Shown one piece after another: positions 51,402 through 59,786 of a stretch of DNA of 64,000 bases (the stretch's first letter is position 1; each line of letters begins with the position of its first letter). The DNA is from Lachnospiraceae bacterium (GTDB taxonomy: Bacteria; Bacillota; Clostridia; Lachnospirales; Lachnospiraceae). The stretch spans positions 186,001 through 250,000 of the forward strand of contig CAJTDK010000001.1 of NCBI GenBank assembly GCA_910575105.1. Reading direction: 5' to 3'. The translations under genes were made by a program, and so were the position numbers. Under the pieces are notes generated by a model that searched no databases, was not told the DNA's origin, and saw only the letters and a program-made list of their open reading frames with translations.

Positions 51402-51623
51402 CGGCATAGCTGCGCAAGTTTGCTTTATGCAAACGGCGTTGACCTGAAAGCTATCCAGGAATGGCTGGGACATAGTACGATTACTACAACTACCAATACT
51501 TACACCCATTTTGATTTCAGCAAAAAAGTTCAATCTGCTGAAGCAATTATGGGGAATTGTCCCGCACAGATGGAGCAAAAGCGGGAGGGACGATTTGGAA
51601 GGATGCTCCTTCATCAAAAATAA
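51402..51623 (+). pseudogene. Tyrosine recombinase relic (C-terminal end)
   Basis: After an in-frame TAA at 51399 the frame reads RHSCASLLYANGVDLKAIQE, then WLGHSTITTTTNTYTHFDFS. These are the HxxR end, the second active His (LGHS) and the nucleophile Tyr (NTYTHF) of a phage/ICE integrase. The whole N-terminal part is lost. Its position beside a tRNA-Leu gene suggests a former integration at this tRNA cluster. Confidence 0.85.
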
Positions 51624-51656
51624 AAAAAGACTTATCAAACCACGAAATAAGCCTTT
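51622..51656 (-). terminator. Terminator of the tRNA cluster
   Basis: On the minus strand AAAGGCTTAT, loop, ATAAGTCTTT followed by a long T run, just downstream of tRNA-Leu. Confidence 0.65.
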
Positions 51657-51663
51657 TTACAAG

Positions 51664-51749
51664 TGCCGCAGACCGGAATCGAACCGGTACGGGTATCACT
51701 ACCCACGGGATTTTAAGTCCCGGGCGTCTGCCAGTTCCGCCACTGCGGC
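51664..51749 (-). tRNA. tRNA-Leu (anticodon TAA)
   Basis: 86-nt class II tRNA. Acceptor GCCGCAG/CTGCGGC, anticodon loop with TAA, long variable arm (GTGGGTAGTGATACCC), T arm GGTTCGATTCC. No CCA encoded. Last tRNA of the leftward cluster. Confidence 0.95.
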
Positions 51750-51777
51750 ATTCTCACAACAGTTTCCTATTGTAAAA

Positions 51778-51850
51778 TGGGACCTATAGGGCTCGAACCT
51801 ATGACCCTCTGCTTGTAAGGCAGATGCTCTCCCAGCTGAGCTAAGATCCC
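51778..51850 (-). tRNA. tRNA-Val (anticodon TAC)
   Basis: 73-nt tRNA. Acceptor GGGATCT/AGGTCCC, anticodon stem TCTGC/GCAGA with loop CTTACAA, T arm GGTTCGAGCCC. Confidence 0.95.
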
Positions 51851-51953
51851 ATAAATATATCATCTCTTCACTAACCCCGCAAACACTCCGCTAAGTTCAG
51901 AGAAGGACTTTCGCACTTAATTCGAAAAAGTCTCATCAAGTGCTCAATGTCAA

Positions 51954-52027
51954 CGACCCAGAAGAGACTCGAACTCTCGACCTCCGCCGTGACAGGGCGG
52001 CGCTCTAACCAACTGAGCCACTGGGCC
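51954..52027 (-). tRNA. tRNA-Asp (anticodon GTC)
   Basis: 74-nt tRNA. Acceptor GGCCCAG/CTGGGTC, discriminator G, anticodon loop CTGTCAC, T arm AGTTCGAGTCT. Confidence 0.95.
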
Positions 52028-52035
52028 TTGGATAA

Positions 52036-52109
52036 TGGACCTTCGGGGACTCGAACCCAGGACCGATCGGTTATGAGCCGATTGCTCTAACCAACTGAGC
52101 TAAAGGTCC
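52036..52109 (-). tRNA. tRNA-Met (anticodon CAT)
   Basis: 74-nt tRNA. Acceptor GGACCTT/AAGGTCC, anticodon loop CTCATAA. It lacks the three GC pairs of an initiator anticodon stem, so it is elongator Met or possibly a lysidine-modified Ile-CAT. Confidence 0.9.
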
Positions 52110-52136
52110 AAAATTATATGTGTCCCTAAAGGACGA

Positions 52137-52209
52137 AGCCGATGATCGGACTCGAACCGATAACCTGCTGATTACAAATCAGCTGCTCTGCCAATTGAGC
52201 CACATCGGC
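52137..52209 (-). tRNA. tRNA-Thr (anticodon TGT)
   Basis: 73-nt tRNA. Acceptor GCCGATG/CATCGGC, anticodon stem GCTGA/TCAGC with loop TTTGTAA, T arm GGTTCGAGTCC. Confidence 0.95.
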
Positions 52210-52232
52210 AAAAAAACTTGCTGAAACAAGAA

Positions 52233-52304
52233 TGACTCCAACGGGAATCGAACCCGTGTTACCGCCGTGAAAGGGCGATGTCTTAACCGCTTGACCATGG
52301 AGCC
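52233..52304 (-). tRNA. tRNA-Glu (anticodon TTC)
   Basis: 72-nt tRNA. Acceptor GGCTCCA/TGGAGTC, anticodon loop CTTTCAC, T arm GGTTCGATTCC. First tRNA of the leftward cluster Glu-Thr-Met-Asp-Val-Leu. Confidence 0.95.
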
Positions 52305-52427
52305 ATATGAGTTTTGATCACTTTTGTCTCGGAGTGACCGAAATTTATATTACCATATTGCGACCTTTTTTGCAAGTACTTTTTTAATTTTTTTTGCCAT
52401 ATTTTTTATTTTGTTTAACTATGTTGC

Positions 52428-52485
52428 TGTTCATGGGCTAGGAATGCGCACTGACTGCGCATTCCGTGATAACCTGATGCACTCT
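52428..52485. repeat. Dispersed palindromic repeat, copy 1
   Basis: GTTCATGGGCTAGGAATGCG continuing into a hairpin GGAATGCGCA/TGCGCATTCC (10-bp arms, loop CTGAC), then GTGATAACCTGATGCA. A second copy lies at 59274-59326 with the same flanks. Confidence 0.8.
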
Positions 52486-52488
52486 CCC

Positions 52489-53022
52489 TTATCCTTTTTC
52501 CAAGATATACCTCATCTTTCCCCCGTACTTTTCCTTTTGCGCCTGCACTTCAAATCCTTCTGCCTGCACGTTACGCAGACTGTAGATATTGTCCGGGGAA
52601 ACCGTTGCCAGAATTTTGCACTCCGGCATTATTTCCTTAGCGTGATCCACGCAAGAGCGTATCAATTCTCTCTGCAGGCCCAGCCCGCGGTACGCTGAAT
52701 CGACAACGATCGTATCCAGAACCGCGCACCGGTGCGCCTCTTCCCGCGCAAAGCCCAGATCCCAGCCAAGATTATCCGGCGAATCTCCCAGAAAACCAAC
52801 CGATCCGTATGCTGCCAGCCTGTCTCCGTCATACACGCCCAGGATGACATTGGGTTCTTTTATCAAGCGGATGTTTTCCTCTCTTGAAGTAGCGGCGAAC
52901 CAGTCCGGATGTTCCATGCCCCGGCAGATTTCTTCCTGCAGACGCATCAACGCATCCAAATCCGATTCTTTACACGGACACAAAATCAACGTACCCTTTT
53001 TCCCTTTTAATTCTTTTCTCAT
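52489..53022 (-). CDS. GNAT family acetyltransferase
   Basis: A 177-residue acetyltransferase; ATG 53022 (MRKELKGKKGTLILCPCKES) follows GGAGG, and the longer frame overlaps the permease gene end. The acetyl-CoA site is visible as VVDSAYRGLGLQRELI (R/Q-x-x-G-x-G/A), preceded by HRCAVLDTI and followed by ILATVSPDNIYSLRNVQAEGF. The substrate is unknown. It lies 14 bases downstream of the module 3 permease, so it may be co-expressed with the transporter. Confidence 0.88.
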   Translation of the reverse strand: MRKELKGKKGTLILCPCKESDLDALMRLQEEICRGMEHPDWFAATSREENIRLIKEPNVILGVYDGDRLAAYGSVGFLGDSPDNLGWDLGFAREEAHRCAVLDTIVVDSAYRGLGLQRELIRSCVDHAKEIMPECKILATVSPDNIYSLRNVQAEGFEVQAQKEKYGGKMRYILEKG

Positions 53023-53035
53023 CTCATACCTCCAG

Positions 53036-55750
53036 TTATCCCCCGATCTCCCTGACGATATCCCCAGCCGCAATCCTCGCCGCCGGAACCATGACTGCCG
53101 CCGCGGCTATCACTACATTCATCACCATGACCATCGCAAATACTCCCGCAGGAATCCCGGCCGTAAGGTGAAGGAACTGCACCACATGCAGCATATAGTA
53201 ATCCATAACTCTGCGCAGTGCAAGATGGTAGATCATAAAGATCAACACGTCTGCCAGAATCCCGTACAATATCCCTGTCCAAAGTATCATCCGGCCAAAT
53301 CCCGCATCGGTGATCCCCATCGCCCTGATGATGCCGTATTCCCGCCGTCTGGCAAGAATCGAGTAATTCATGCTGTTCATAATATGGAACAGGCTGATTA
53401 CCAGCAGTATAACCGCAATTCCGGTAAAAAACAACTGCTGCTGCCCGAGATAATTTTTCTGCGTCTCAATCGCTGCCGCGTAATCGCGGAACACAGCCTT
53501 CGGAACATCCTTTACGGCCTTCAAAAGCTGTGCACTCACCTTCCCGGTGTCCGCGCCGTATTCCGGCGACGCATTAACGATACTGTAATCCGCAATGCCG
53601 CAATTTTCCTCCATCTGCCCGTTGGTCATAATAAGGCTCTGTATGCTGCTGTTCTCCCAGCCGTTCACACACAGGAAATTGTCTTCTTTTGCCAGCGGGC
53701 GGCTTACGATCGCAGCGATCGTAAGTTCCTTTTCAATATAATCCGCCTTTCTGCCCTCAAACTTCAGCACCTCAGGCGGGCAGTTCTTTTCCTTCGGGAC
53801 GCGGAATGTCACGGCATCCCCCGGATGAAGCCCATAGAAATCATAATTGCCCTGACCGTCCATATTAGCCACAGCGATAATCTTATTGCCCTTTACCAGA
53901 TCCTTTTCCTCGATTTCGCCCTCCAGCAGGAAATCCTTAAGCTCCTCAAGCATCCCCGTGTCATATCCGTAGATACCGTATTTGATCCCGTACCTTTCAT
54001 CCCCCTTGTCTACGCAGATGCCCCCGTATTGTTCCATAAAATAGCTGTCCTTATTTTGCTCATCAAAATACTCCTCCCATGTCAATTGATCTTTCTCAAT
54101 AGAAACCTCACCCAGAATATACTTTGACGCATACACCTCAGACAATCCCGGAATCGCTCTCGTCTCCTCTACAGCCGATTTCGGAATAGTATCCTCCAAA
54201 TTGTCTGATCTGACCGAGATCCGGTATTCCGAACCAAGCCCATCGTCCGATTTCAGGGACATTTCCGCATGAACCTTCAAATTTTCCACCATATAAGTGG
54301 TGCAAAGGAAAATACAGCCGCCCACAGACAAAGACAGAATAATGCCCATAGCTCTTTTTTTGCTCAAGAACATGAATTTCCTTACCACTACATTGGCAAG
54401 ATCAGCTCCTCTCCGGCTGTATATCTTTCTGCGTCCCCGAAAGAATAACACGTCTCCTCCCATCGCCTCTCGGAGGGTATATCTCCTCATGGCGCGCACC
54501 GTAAGGAAACCTGCAGCCGCCAGTGCAAAAAACAAGACAACAAAGCCTGCACACATCACACCCCAGGACACTTGAAATCCTGCGGCTCTGGCAGTTTCAA
54601 GGGCCGTTCCCTGTGCCGCGCCCTCCAGACCATTTTCCTGTACTGCTATGCGGTCCGTAATGGACGCCGCCGTCTTCCCTCCGCCCATAGCCTTACTGCC
54701 AAACACTCCCCTGAGCCACTGATAGCTAAGCCCAAGCACGCCGTTTCCCAAAAGACATCCCAGCGGATAGCCCGCACAAAACAGCATCCACAGCTCCAGA
54801 ACCAGCGTGCCGCCGACCGCTCCCTCGCTGATCCCCAAAGTCTGCAAAACGGCATACTCTGCTTTTCTCTTTGAGACAGAGATATTGAAAACACTATAAA
54901 TGACAAACAGACTGAACAGGATAAGCACAGCGGCCATAGCATAAAACGCAAGATTGTATTCACTTTGCAGCTTTAAGATAATGTAAGTAAAGTTCCCTCT
55001 TTCATCCGTCAGCGCAAATTTTATGATATGATAAATGCTGTCCGGCCTTTCGCCGCCAAGATACATCGTAAGTCCGTCATTTGCCTCTGCTGCGCCGCCT
55101 GGAATACGGAATCTCTCCTGAAATGCCTCAAGCTGCTTATAGAGCTTTTCACCTTCATCAAATTTCAGATATAATAAGCTCTTTTCTGTACCGTTTCCTT
55201 TCCCTTCAAATTCCTTCCCCACGAAGATCTCCATCTCATCCGCTCCGGACGACCATTTGCTTTTTACGATTCCTGTGAGGATGTAGTTTTTACCGCCAAG
55301 ATTCAGCGTATCTCCTACGCCGCCCTCAAATCCTAAGTTCACCAGAGTATAGCTGTCCGCGGCAATCTCATCTGCCGTCTCCGGTTCCCGGCCCTCGGTA
55401 ATCCCGCGCCAAAGCATCTTACGGTAAGCATCATCCACATGGAGAAACTGGACCTGATAAGGCGCTGACAACTCACCCATAACTTTTGCCTTCGCATACT
55501 GCTCAAGCCGGAATCCTGCATCATCTTTTGTCCCAGATTCTGCCAGAGCTGCTTCCATACCCGCTTCTGACTCTACGCAGTAATGCCAGTCTCCGTATAT
55601 CATCCGGCTGTTTTCCACATCATTGATCCGGCTGCTGTACATCAGGGAACCGATCCCGGACAGCAGCGCGGCAGTCAGGACGATACTGGCGAAAATGGCA
55701 AATGTCTGGCTTTTGTAATACCTCATGTACTGATATGCCAGCTTTAGCAT
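53036..55750 (-). CDS. FtsX/MacB-like ABC transporter permease, module 3
   Basis: A 904-residue permease, the largest of the set. One helix (about 15-37), an extracellular domain of about 200 residues, then a helix group with SKRKAEYAVLQTLGISEGAV. An inserted loop of about 40 residues rich in Gly/Ala follows (GSKAMGGGKTAASITDRIAV), then further helices, a second extracellular domain, and a final group with ARRREYGIIRAMGITDAGFG. The GISEGAV/GITDAGF motifs mark two FtsX halves. It overlaps its ATPase by 7 bases. Peptide-antibiotic resistance or lipoprotein release are possible roles; the gene neighbourhood favours the first. Confidence 0.88.
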   Translation of the reverse strand: MLKLAYQYMRYYKSQTFAIFASIVLTAALLSGIGSLMYSSRINDVENSRMIYGDWHYCVESEAGMEAALAESGTKDDAGFRLEQYAKAKVMGELSAPYQVQFLHVDDAYRKMLWRGITEGREPETADEIAADSYTLVNLGFEGGVGDTLNLGGKNYILTGIVKSKWSSGADEMEIFVGKEFEGKGNGTEKSLLYLKFDEGEKLYKQLEAFQERFRIPGGAAEANDGLTMYLGGERPDSIYHIIKFALTDERGNFTYIILKLQSEYNLAFYAMAAVLILFSLFVIYSVFNISVSKRKAEYAVLQTLGISEGAVGGTLVLELWMLFCAGYPLGCLLGNGVLGLSYQWLRGVFGSKAMGGGKTAASITDRIAVQENGLEGAAQGTALETARAAGFQVSWGVMCAGFVVLFFALAAAGFLTVRAMRRYTLREAMGGDVLFFRGRRKIYSRRGADLANVVVRKFMFLSKKRAMGIILSLSVGGCIFLCTTYMVENLKVHAEMSLKSDDGLGSEYRISVRSDNLEDTIPKSAVEETRAIPGLSEVYASKYILGEVSIEKDQLTWEEYFDEQNKDSYFMEQYGGICVDKGDERYGIKYGIYGYDTGMLEELKDFLLEGEIEEKDLVKGNKIIAVANMDGQGNYDFYGLHPGDAVTFRVPKEKNCPPEVLKFEGRKADYIEKELTIAAIVSRPLAKEDNFLCVNGWENSSIQSLIMTNGQMEENCGIADYSIVNASPEYGADTGKVSAQLLKAVKDVPKAVFRDYAAAIETQKNYLGQQQLFFTGIAVILLVISLFHIMNSMNYSILARRREYGIIRAMGITDAGFGRMILWTGILYGILADVLIFMIYHLALRRVMDYYMLHVVQFLHLTAGIPAGVFAMVMVMNVVIAAAAVMVPAARIAAGDIVREIGG

Positions 55751-56472
55751 GCCCCGTCACCGCCTTCCTCAGAAAGGTAAGATGAAGCCTGATTCCGCAG
55801 CCCCCGCTCCATCACCTGCCCGTCCTCGATGTGGATGATCCGGTCACAGGTCTGGGCGATGGCCTCATTGTGGGTCACCATAAGGATAGTCTGGCTGTAC
55901 CTGCGGCAGCTTTCTTTTAATAGTCCGATCACCTCTACCGTCGTAACAGAGTCCAGATTTCCTGTAGGCTCATCAGCCAGAAGGAGCGCAGGCTTGTTGG
56001 CCAACGCTCTTGCGATGGCGACTCTCTGCTGCTGCCCGCCGGACAGCTCGCCGGGATATTTTTTCCGTTTTTCCCAGATGCCAAGCTCTCTTAACAGCTC
56101 CTCGATATACTTATGGTTCACCTGGCGCCCCCGGTCAAATGTCACCGGCAGCGCGACATTGTCATATACATTTAAAACCGGCATCAGGCTGTAATTCTGA
56201 AACACAAACCCGATATTCCTGCGCCTGAAGATCGTTAATTCCTTTCTTGTCAGAGCTTCGATCTCCTTGCCTTTTACAAAAATCTTTCCCTTAGTCGGGG
56301 TATCAAGCCCGCCTGCCAGATTAAGAAGCGTAGATTTTCCTGATCCGGAAGTTCCTACGATCGCGGCAAATTCCCCCTCCTTTACGCACAGGTTGATATC
56401 ATGAAGCGCTCTTACCTGATTATCTTTCGTGCCATAGATCTTCTCAATGTGGCAAAACTGTAAAATATTCAT
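55744..56472 (-). CDS. ABC transporter ATP-binding protein, module 3
   Basis: A 242-residue BceA/MacB-like ATPase. Walker A GTSGSGKST at about 40-48, Q-loop FVFQNYSLMPVLN, signature LSGGQQQR and Walker [13 protein letters not shown] are all present. It has a short C-terminal extension (RNQASSYLSEEGGDGAC). The promoter region upstream contains a direct repeat of ATTTGCAA at 11-base spacing, a likely target of the module 3 response regulator. Confidence 0.94.
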   Translation of the reverse strand: MNILQFCHIEKIYGTKDNQVRALHDINLCVKEGEFAAIVGTSGSGKSTLLNLAGGLDTPTKGKIFVKGKEIEALTRKELTIFRRRNIGFVFQNYSLMPVLNVYDNVALPVTFDRGRQVNHKYIEELLRELGIWEKRKKYPGELSGGQQQRVAIARALANKPALLLADEPTGNLDSVTTVEVIGLLKESCRRYSQTILMVTHNEAIAQTCDRIIHIEDGQVMERGLRNQASSYLSEEGGDGAC

Positions 56473-56564
56473 CTGTCATCACTCCTTTGCTGCCAGTACA
56501 TCCTGCCATGTCAGAGACAGCATGCTTCCCGGCATCATCTTAAAGTCAGTATAACTTCACTTTC

Positions 56565-56583
56565 TTGCAAATCTGTTGCAAAT
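56565..56583 (-). promoter_or_regulatory. Probable response-regulator site before the module 3 transporter
   Basis: TTGCAAAT at 56565-56572 and again at 56576-56583, an exact direct repeat at 11-base spacing, as expected for OmpR-family dimers. A TATACT box lies between it and the ATPase start. Confidence 0.55.
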
Positions 56584-56649
56584 AAGGATGACCCGTCTTA
56601 CAGTTTTGTAAGGACACAGCGTATCCGGCCTACTTTTTCCTGACGATAA

Positions 56650-56940
56650 TATTCACCAGGGCTTATCCTTATAATCCGGCCGCGCATCCTCCAACTCAAA
56701 GCTCTCCGCCAGCTCAAACAATCCCGTCCGCAAAAACGCATCCTCCAGTTCCTCAAGCCGTTAATCGTTAAAGCCCCCCCAGCCGCTCCTCTTCCCCGCC
56801 GCCATATTTAAAAGAGGCGTAAAGAATCCCGCCCGCTGCCGCAGCCTACAACTAAGATCAAGGCGTTTTCCGGCAAGTATCCGATAAATCTGTCCTAGAT
56901 AAGGCTCATATCCTCCCTCGTCCGTGGCTCTTCTTTCCAT
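56650..56940 (-). pseudogene. Degenerate unidentified gene
   Basis: From ATG 56940 the minus frame reads MERRATDEGGYEPYLGQIYR and continues to a TAA at about 56762-56764. The same frame continues as LEELEDAFLRTGLFELAESF and ELEDARPDYKDKPW to a second stop. The steady frame across one stop suggests a single gene with a nonsense mutation. I do not recognise the family. It fills the gap between the module 3 kinase and the ATPase. Confidence 0.35.
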
Positions 56941-56982
56941 TCTGATGCCTTTTCCATCTGTTATCGTTTCACCTTTTCTCCC

Positions 56983-57885
56983 TTATCTTCCGCCATTTTT
57001 CAAAAACACTGAAAAGCAGCTCCCTTCCCCATATACCGATCTCACTGTCATATACCCTTTCTCCTTCTCAAGAATCAAGTTCGACAGATACAGCCCGATA
57101 CCGGAACCTTCCACGCCTTTCGCATCCTTTCCCCGGTAGAACCGCCCGAAAATGCAAGGAATCTCCTCCTTCCGTATCCCGCAGCCGCTGTCTGCAAACA
57201 GAATCTCTGTATATAGTTCAAAAGAATGGACGGCTATCCGGATCGTTCCGCCAGGTTTTGTATACTTCACCGCATTTTCAAGTATGTTTACGAATACCTC
57301 CGCCGTCCACTTCCGGTTATGAAACAGACGCACATCCTCATACGGCTCCGAATTAATGCGAAGGTTCTTTTTCTCTATCTTGCCGTACACCGCGTCGATC
57401 GCCTCCAGAATGGTCTGCTGGATGGGCAGCTCCCCCGCCTCGAAGGTAATCACATCCTGCTCAAGCTTTACCATCTTCCCGAGAGAGCCGATGATCCAGT
57501 CCAGCTTTTCCACCTGCCGTTTCACCTTCCCTGTCACTTCCCGCCTTTTCCCGTCATCAAGCTCCTGGCCTTCCAGAATATCCGCATAGAGGGACAGATT
57601 CGCCAGCGGAGTCTTAAGCTGATGGGACAGGTTAGACACCAGGCTCTTTACCTGCTCCTTTTCCTCCTCGGCGCGCTCCACCTGGCGGTCCATCATCTGC
57701 CGGATCCTTCCAAGCTTACTGACCAGCGCAGAGAAATCCCCTTCCTGAACCTCTGAATAGCAGATCTCCTCCCGATCCAGCACGCAGTCCAACAGCCGGT
57801 CTATCTCCCGGTACATCCTTCTCCTTTTGCGGATGCCAAGCAAGAAGCCAAAGCCCATCGCCGCCAAAAGCAAAAAATAATCCAT
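56983..57885 (-). CDS. Sensor histidine kinase, module 3, minimal membrane anchor
   Basis: A 300-residue kinase. Only one hydrophobic segment (residues 3-17) precedes a basic RKRRRMYRE stretch; there is no extracellular domain. The phosphoacceptor is probably His88 (VSNLSHQLKTPLAN). The ATPase domain has NILENAVKYTK, DSGCGIRKEE and GSGIGLYLSNLIL. It begins 1 base after the regulator stop. Like the module 1 kinase it probably depends on its ABC permease for sensing (inference). Confidence 0.92.
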   Translation of the reverse strand: MDYFLLLAAMGFGFLLGIRKRRRMYREIDRLLDCVLDREEICYSEVQEGDFSALVSKLGRIRQMMDRQVERAEEEKEQVKSLVSNLSHQLKTPLANLSLYADILEGQELDDGKRREVTGKVKRQVEKLDWIIGSLGKMVKLEQDVITFEAGELPIQQTILEAIDAVYGKIEKKNLRINSEPYEDVRLFHNRKWTAEVFVNILENAVKYTKPGGTIRIAVHSFELYTEILFADSGCGIRKEEIPCIFGRFYRGKDAKGVEGSGIGLYLSNLILEKEKGYMTVRSVYGEGSCFSVFLKNGGR

Positions 57886-57886
57886 C

Positions 57887-58564
57887 TCATTCTTCCTTCC
57901 ATATATACCCGATTCCCTGGATCGTCCGGATAAGGTCCGGGCAGTCTGTGTCTGTCTTAAGTTTCTTGCGCAGCCTGCTGATATTTACGGAAACGGTATT
58001 GTTATCCACATATTTCCCCTCACTGTCCCAGAGCCGGTCAAGGATCTGTTCCTTAGAGAGCACATGGTTCTTATTTTCAATCAGGAAGCAAAGCAGCCCG
58101 TACTCCAGCTTGCTTAGTATGATCTCCGTGCCGTCACGGGTGACCCTGCAGGTGCTCTTATCTATAATGAGGCCGCCGGAAACCAGCTCATTTACCTCTG
58201 CCCTGCCGTTTATCAGGCGCTTCATCCGTGCCCTTAAGACTCCCAGAGAAAATGGCTTGGATAGATAGTCATCCACCCCAAGCTCCAGCGCCTTGATCTC
58301 GTCCATCTCCGTGTCCCGGGCTGTCAGCATGACCACCGGTACATTGCAGAACCGCCGCATCTCCCGGCACAGTTCGAAGCCTGTTCCGTCTGGAAGATTG
58401 CAGTCCAGAAGGACCAGATCCGCTCTCCCCCTCTTTATTTCCCGCAAGCCCTCCCCCTTTGTCCCCGCACAGACGACCTCATAACCGTCGCCCTGAAACG
58501 AAAACTCCAGGCCCTCTCTCAGATCTGCATCATCTTCGATAATTAATAGTCTGTTCTTTGCCAT
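57887..58564 (-). CDS. OmpR family response regulator, module 3
   Basis: A 225-residue regulator. Receiver acidic pocket at residues 10-12, phosphoacceptor Asp54 (LLDCNLPDGTG) and Lys in YLSKPFSLG. The winged helix includes ILSKLEYGLLCFL and ends TIQGIGYIWKEE. It is the first gene of module 3 and the likely activator of the ATPase-permease pair through the ATTTGCAA repeats. Confidence 0.94.
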   Translation of the reverse strand: MAKNRLLIIEDDADLREGLEFSFQGDGYEVVCAGTKGEGLREIKRGRADLVLLDCNLPDGTGFELCREMRRFCNVPVVMLTARDTEMDEIKALELGVDDYLSKPFSLGVLRARMKRLINGRAEVNELVSGGLIIDKSTCRVTRDGTEIILSKLEYGLLCFLIENKNHVLSKEQILDRLWDSEGKYVDNNTVSVNISRLRKKLKTDTDCPDLIRTIQGIGYIWKEE

Positions 58565-58710
58565 ATTCCATCGCCATTCTCTTCCTTCTTTGCTACAACA
58601 GATAGTTATTATCCTTGTCAGCCACCTGTCTTGTAATTACAGCTTTCGTAACTTTGTTATATGATTTCCCTTTCTTTATCGTCATTACATATAACCATTT
58701 TTCCATATGC

Positions 58711-59105
58711 TTACCTCCTGATATAATAATGGATGATGAGGCCAGCAAATATCCTGTCCTTTGATGATACATGGAGGAGCGGCCAGAAGTCAGGTGTGTA
58801 GAGCTTCACAATATCAAGCGCCCTCTCTTTGAGCATAAAACGGGCTGCTTCCGGCTCAATAACCTCAACGTACTTCCCAAAAGACGCGCTGACATTCCTT
58901 TGCGGACAGCAGGGACCTGTCAATGGTATATCCGTCTGTCAGGGATATCCCTCCGCCGGTTCCTCTTGCAGATACTACCGGTATCCCGGTATATTGTTCT
59001 TGTTGATACATGAAAATAACTTGCTAATTCTTTTGCCGTAACATGCCCATGACTGACAATATAAAAACCAATCTGAACCAGACGCTCTGCCTGCATCGCC
59101 GCCAC
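58711..59105 (-). pseudogene. YafY-type HTH/WYL transcriptional regulator relic
   Basis: The start is normal: MQAERLVQIGFYIVSHGHVT, then STRTIYRD (helix-turn-helix). A deletion then shifts the frame; the next frame continues GIPVVSARGTGGGISLTDGY and LLSAKECQRV. Then most of the WYL domain is missing, and a third frame gives the typical end FGKYVEVIEPEAARFMLKER. At least two deletions are needed to explain this. The gene is not functional. Confidence 0.75.
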
Positions 59106-59273
59106 TCCTTATCTCACAACTAAATCATAACACATCTAATGCGACATATAACTGTCACATTTCATCATTTTTTTAATATAACGCATATCGGCAAACTTTT
59201 CAATCATAACAGTCATCCCCACGAAAGAGGATGCCCCGCGTGTCACCATGCTACTGGGAACAATTTATTACTG

Positions 59274-59326
59274 TTCACGAGTCAGGAATGCGCACTGGCT
59301 GCGCATTCCGTAAGAACATGATACAG
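59274..59326. repeat. Dispersed palindromic repeat, copy 2
   Basis: GTTCACGAGTCAGGAATGCG continuing into hairpin GGAATGCGCA/TGCGCATTCC (loop CTGGC), then GTAAGAACATGATACA. Same arms and flanks as the copy at 52428-52485. It lies just downstream of the DUF3021 gene. Confidence 0.8.
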
Positions 59327-59338
59327 GACAATTTCTCT

Positions 59339-59773
59339 TTAACTCCGTTTCTGCCGTTCGTCCAAAAGCCCGTCATATCTCTTCCCGGCCAATCGGAAAT
59401 AGATTTCATACCCCACCGTCATAGCGGCAAAAATGCCCAAAAAGATTCCTGCGAACACAAGCCAGCTGCCAAATTCTCCCGCCGGAAACCATTTCCCCTT
59501 CCACGCGAACACTGACAGCACTGCTAAGAATACTACCGCAAAGATCAGCAGCCGCGCAGGATATGCCATAGATTTGATCAGCCACTCGGTAAACATGATC
59601 CCCTGCAAAAGTGAACCGATGACCGAAAGAAGCAAAAGCTGCAAAAGAGCCCCCAGGGGAATCCCGTCCCATCCCAGAAAATACGCTGCCGCCCAGAACA
59701 CCATCACACTTCCGGTAAACATCATGCACGCATACGTCTTCCACGCAATAACACCTTCTAAAAATCTCTTCAT
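59339..59773 (-). CDS. DUF3021 membrane protein
   Basis: A 144-residue protein; ATG 59773 (MKRFLEGVIAWKTYACMMFT) follows AGGAGG, while the longer frame overlaps the LytTR gene. It has four hydrophobic helices (YACMMFTGSVMVFWAAAYFL, LGALLQLLLLSVIGSLLQGI, RLLIFAVVFLAVLSVFAWKG, WLVFAGIFLGIFAAMTVGYE). DUF3021 proteins are regularly encoded next to LytTR regulators and may hold the regulator inactive at the membrane, as in inhibitory LytTR systems. It begins 13 bases after the LytTR stop. Confidence 0.85.
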   Translation of the reverse strand: MKRFLEGVIAWKTYACMMFTGSVMVFWAAAYFLGWDGIPLGALLQLLLLSVIGSLLQGIMFTEWLIKSMAYPARLLIFAVVFLAVLSVFAWKGKWFPAGEFGSWLVFAGIFLGIFAAMTVGYEIYFRLAGKRYDGLLDERQKRS

Positions 59774-59786
59774 CTCAAAACACCTC

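Noticed and set aside
51664-52304. rRNA operon near the tRNA cluster
   Set aside because: No 5S, 16S or 23S sequence is visible on either side.
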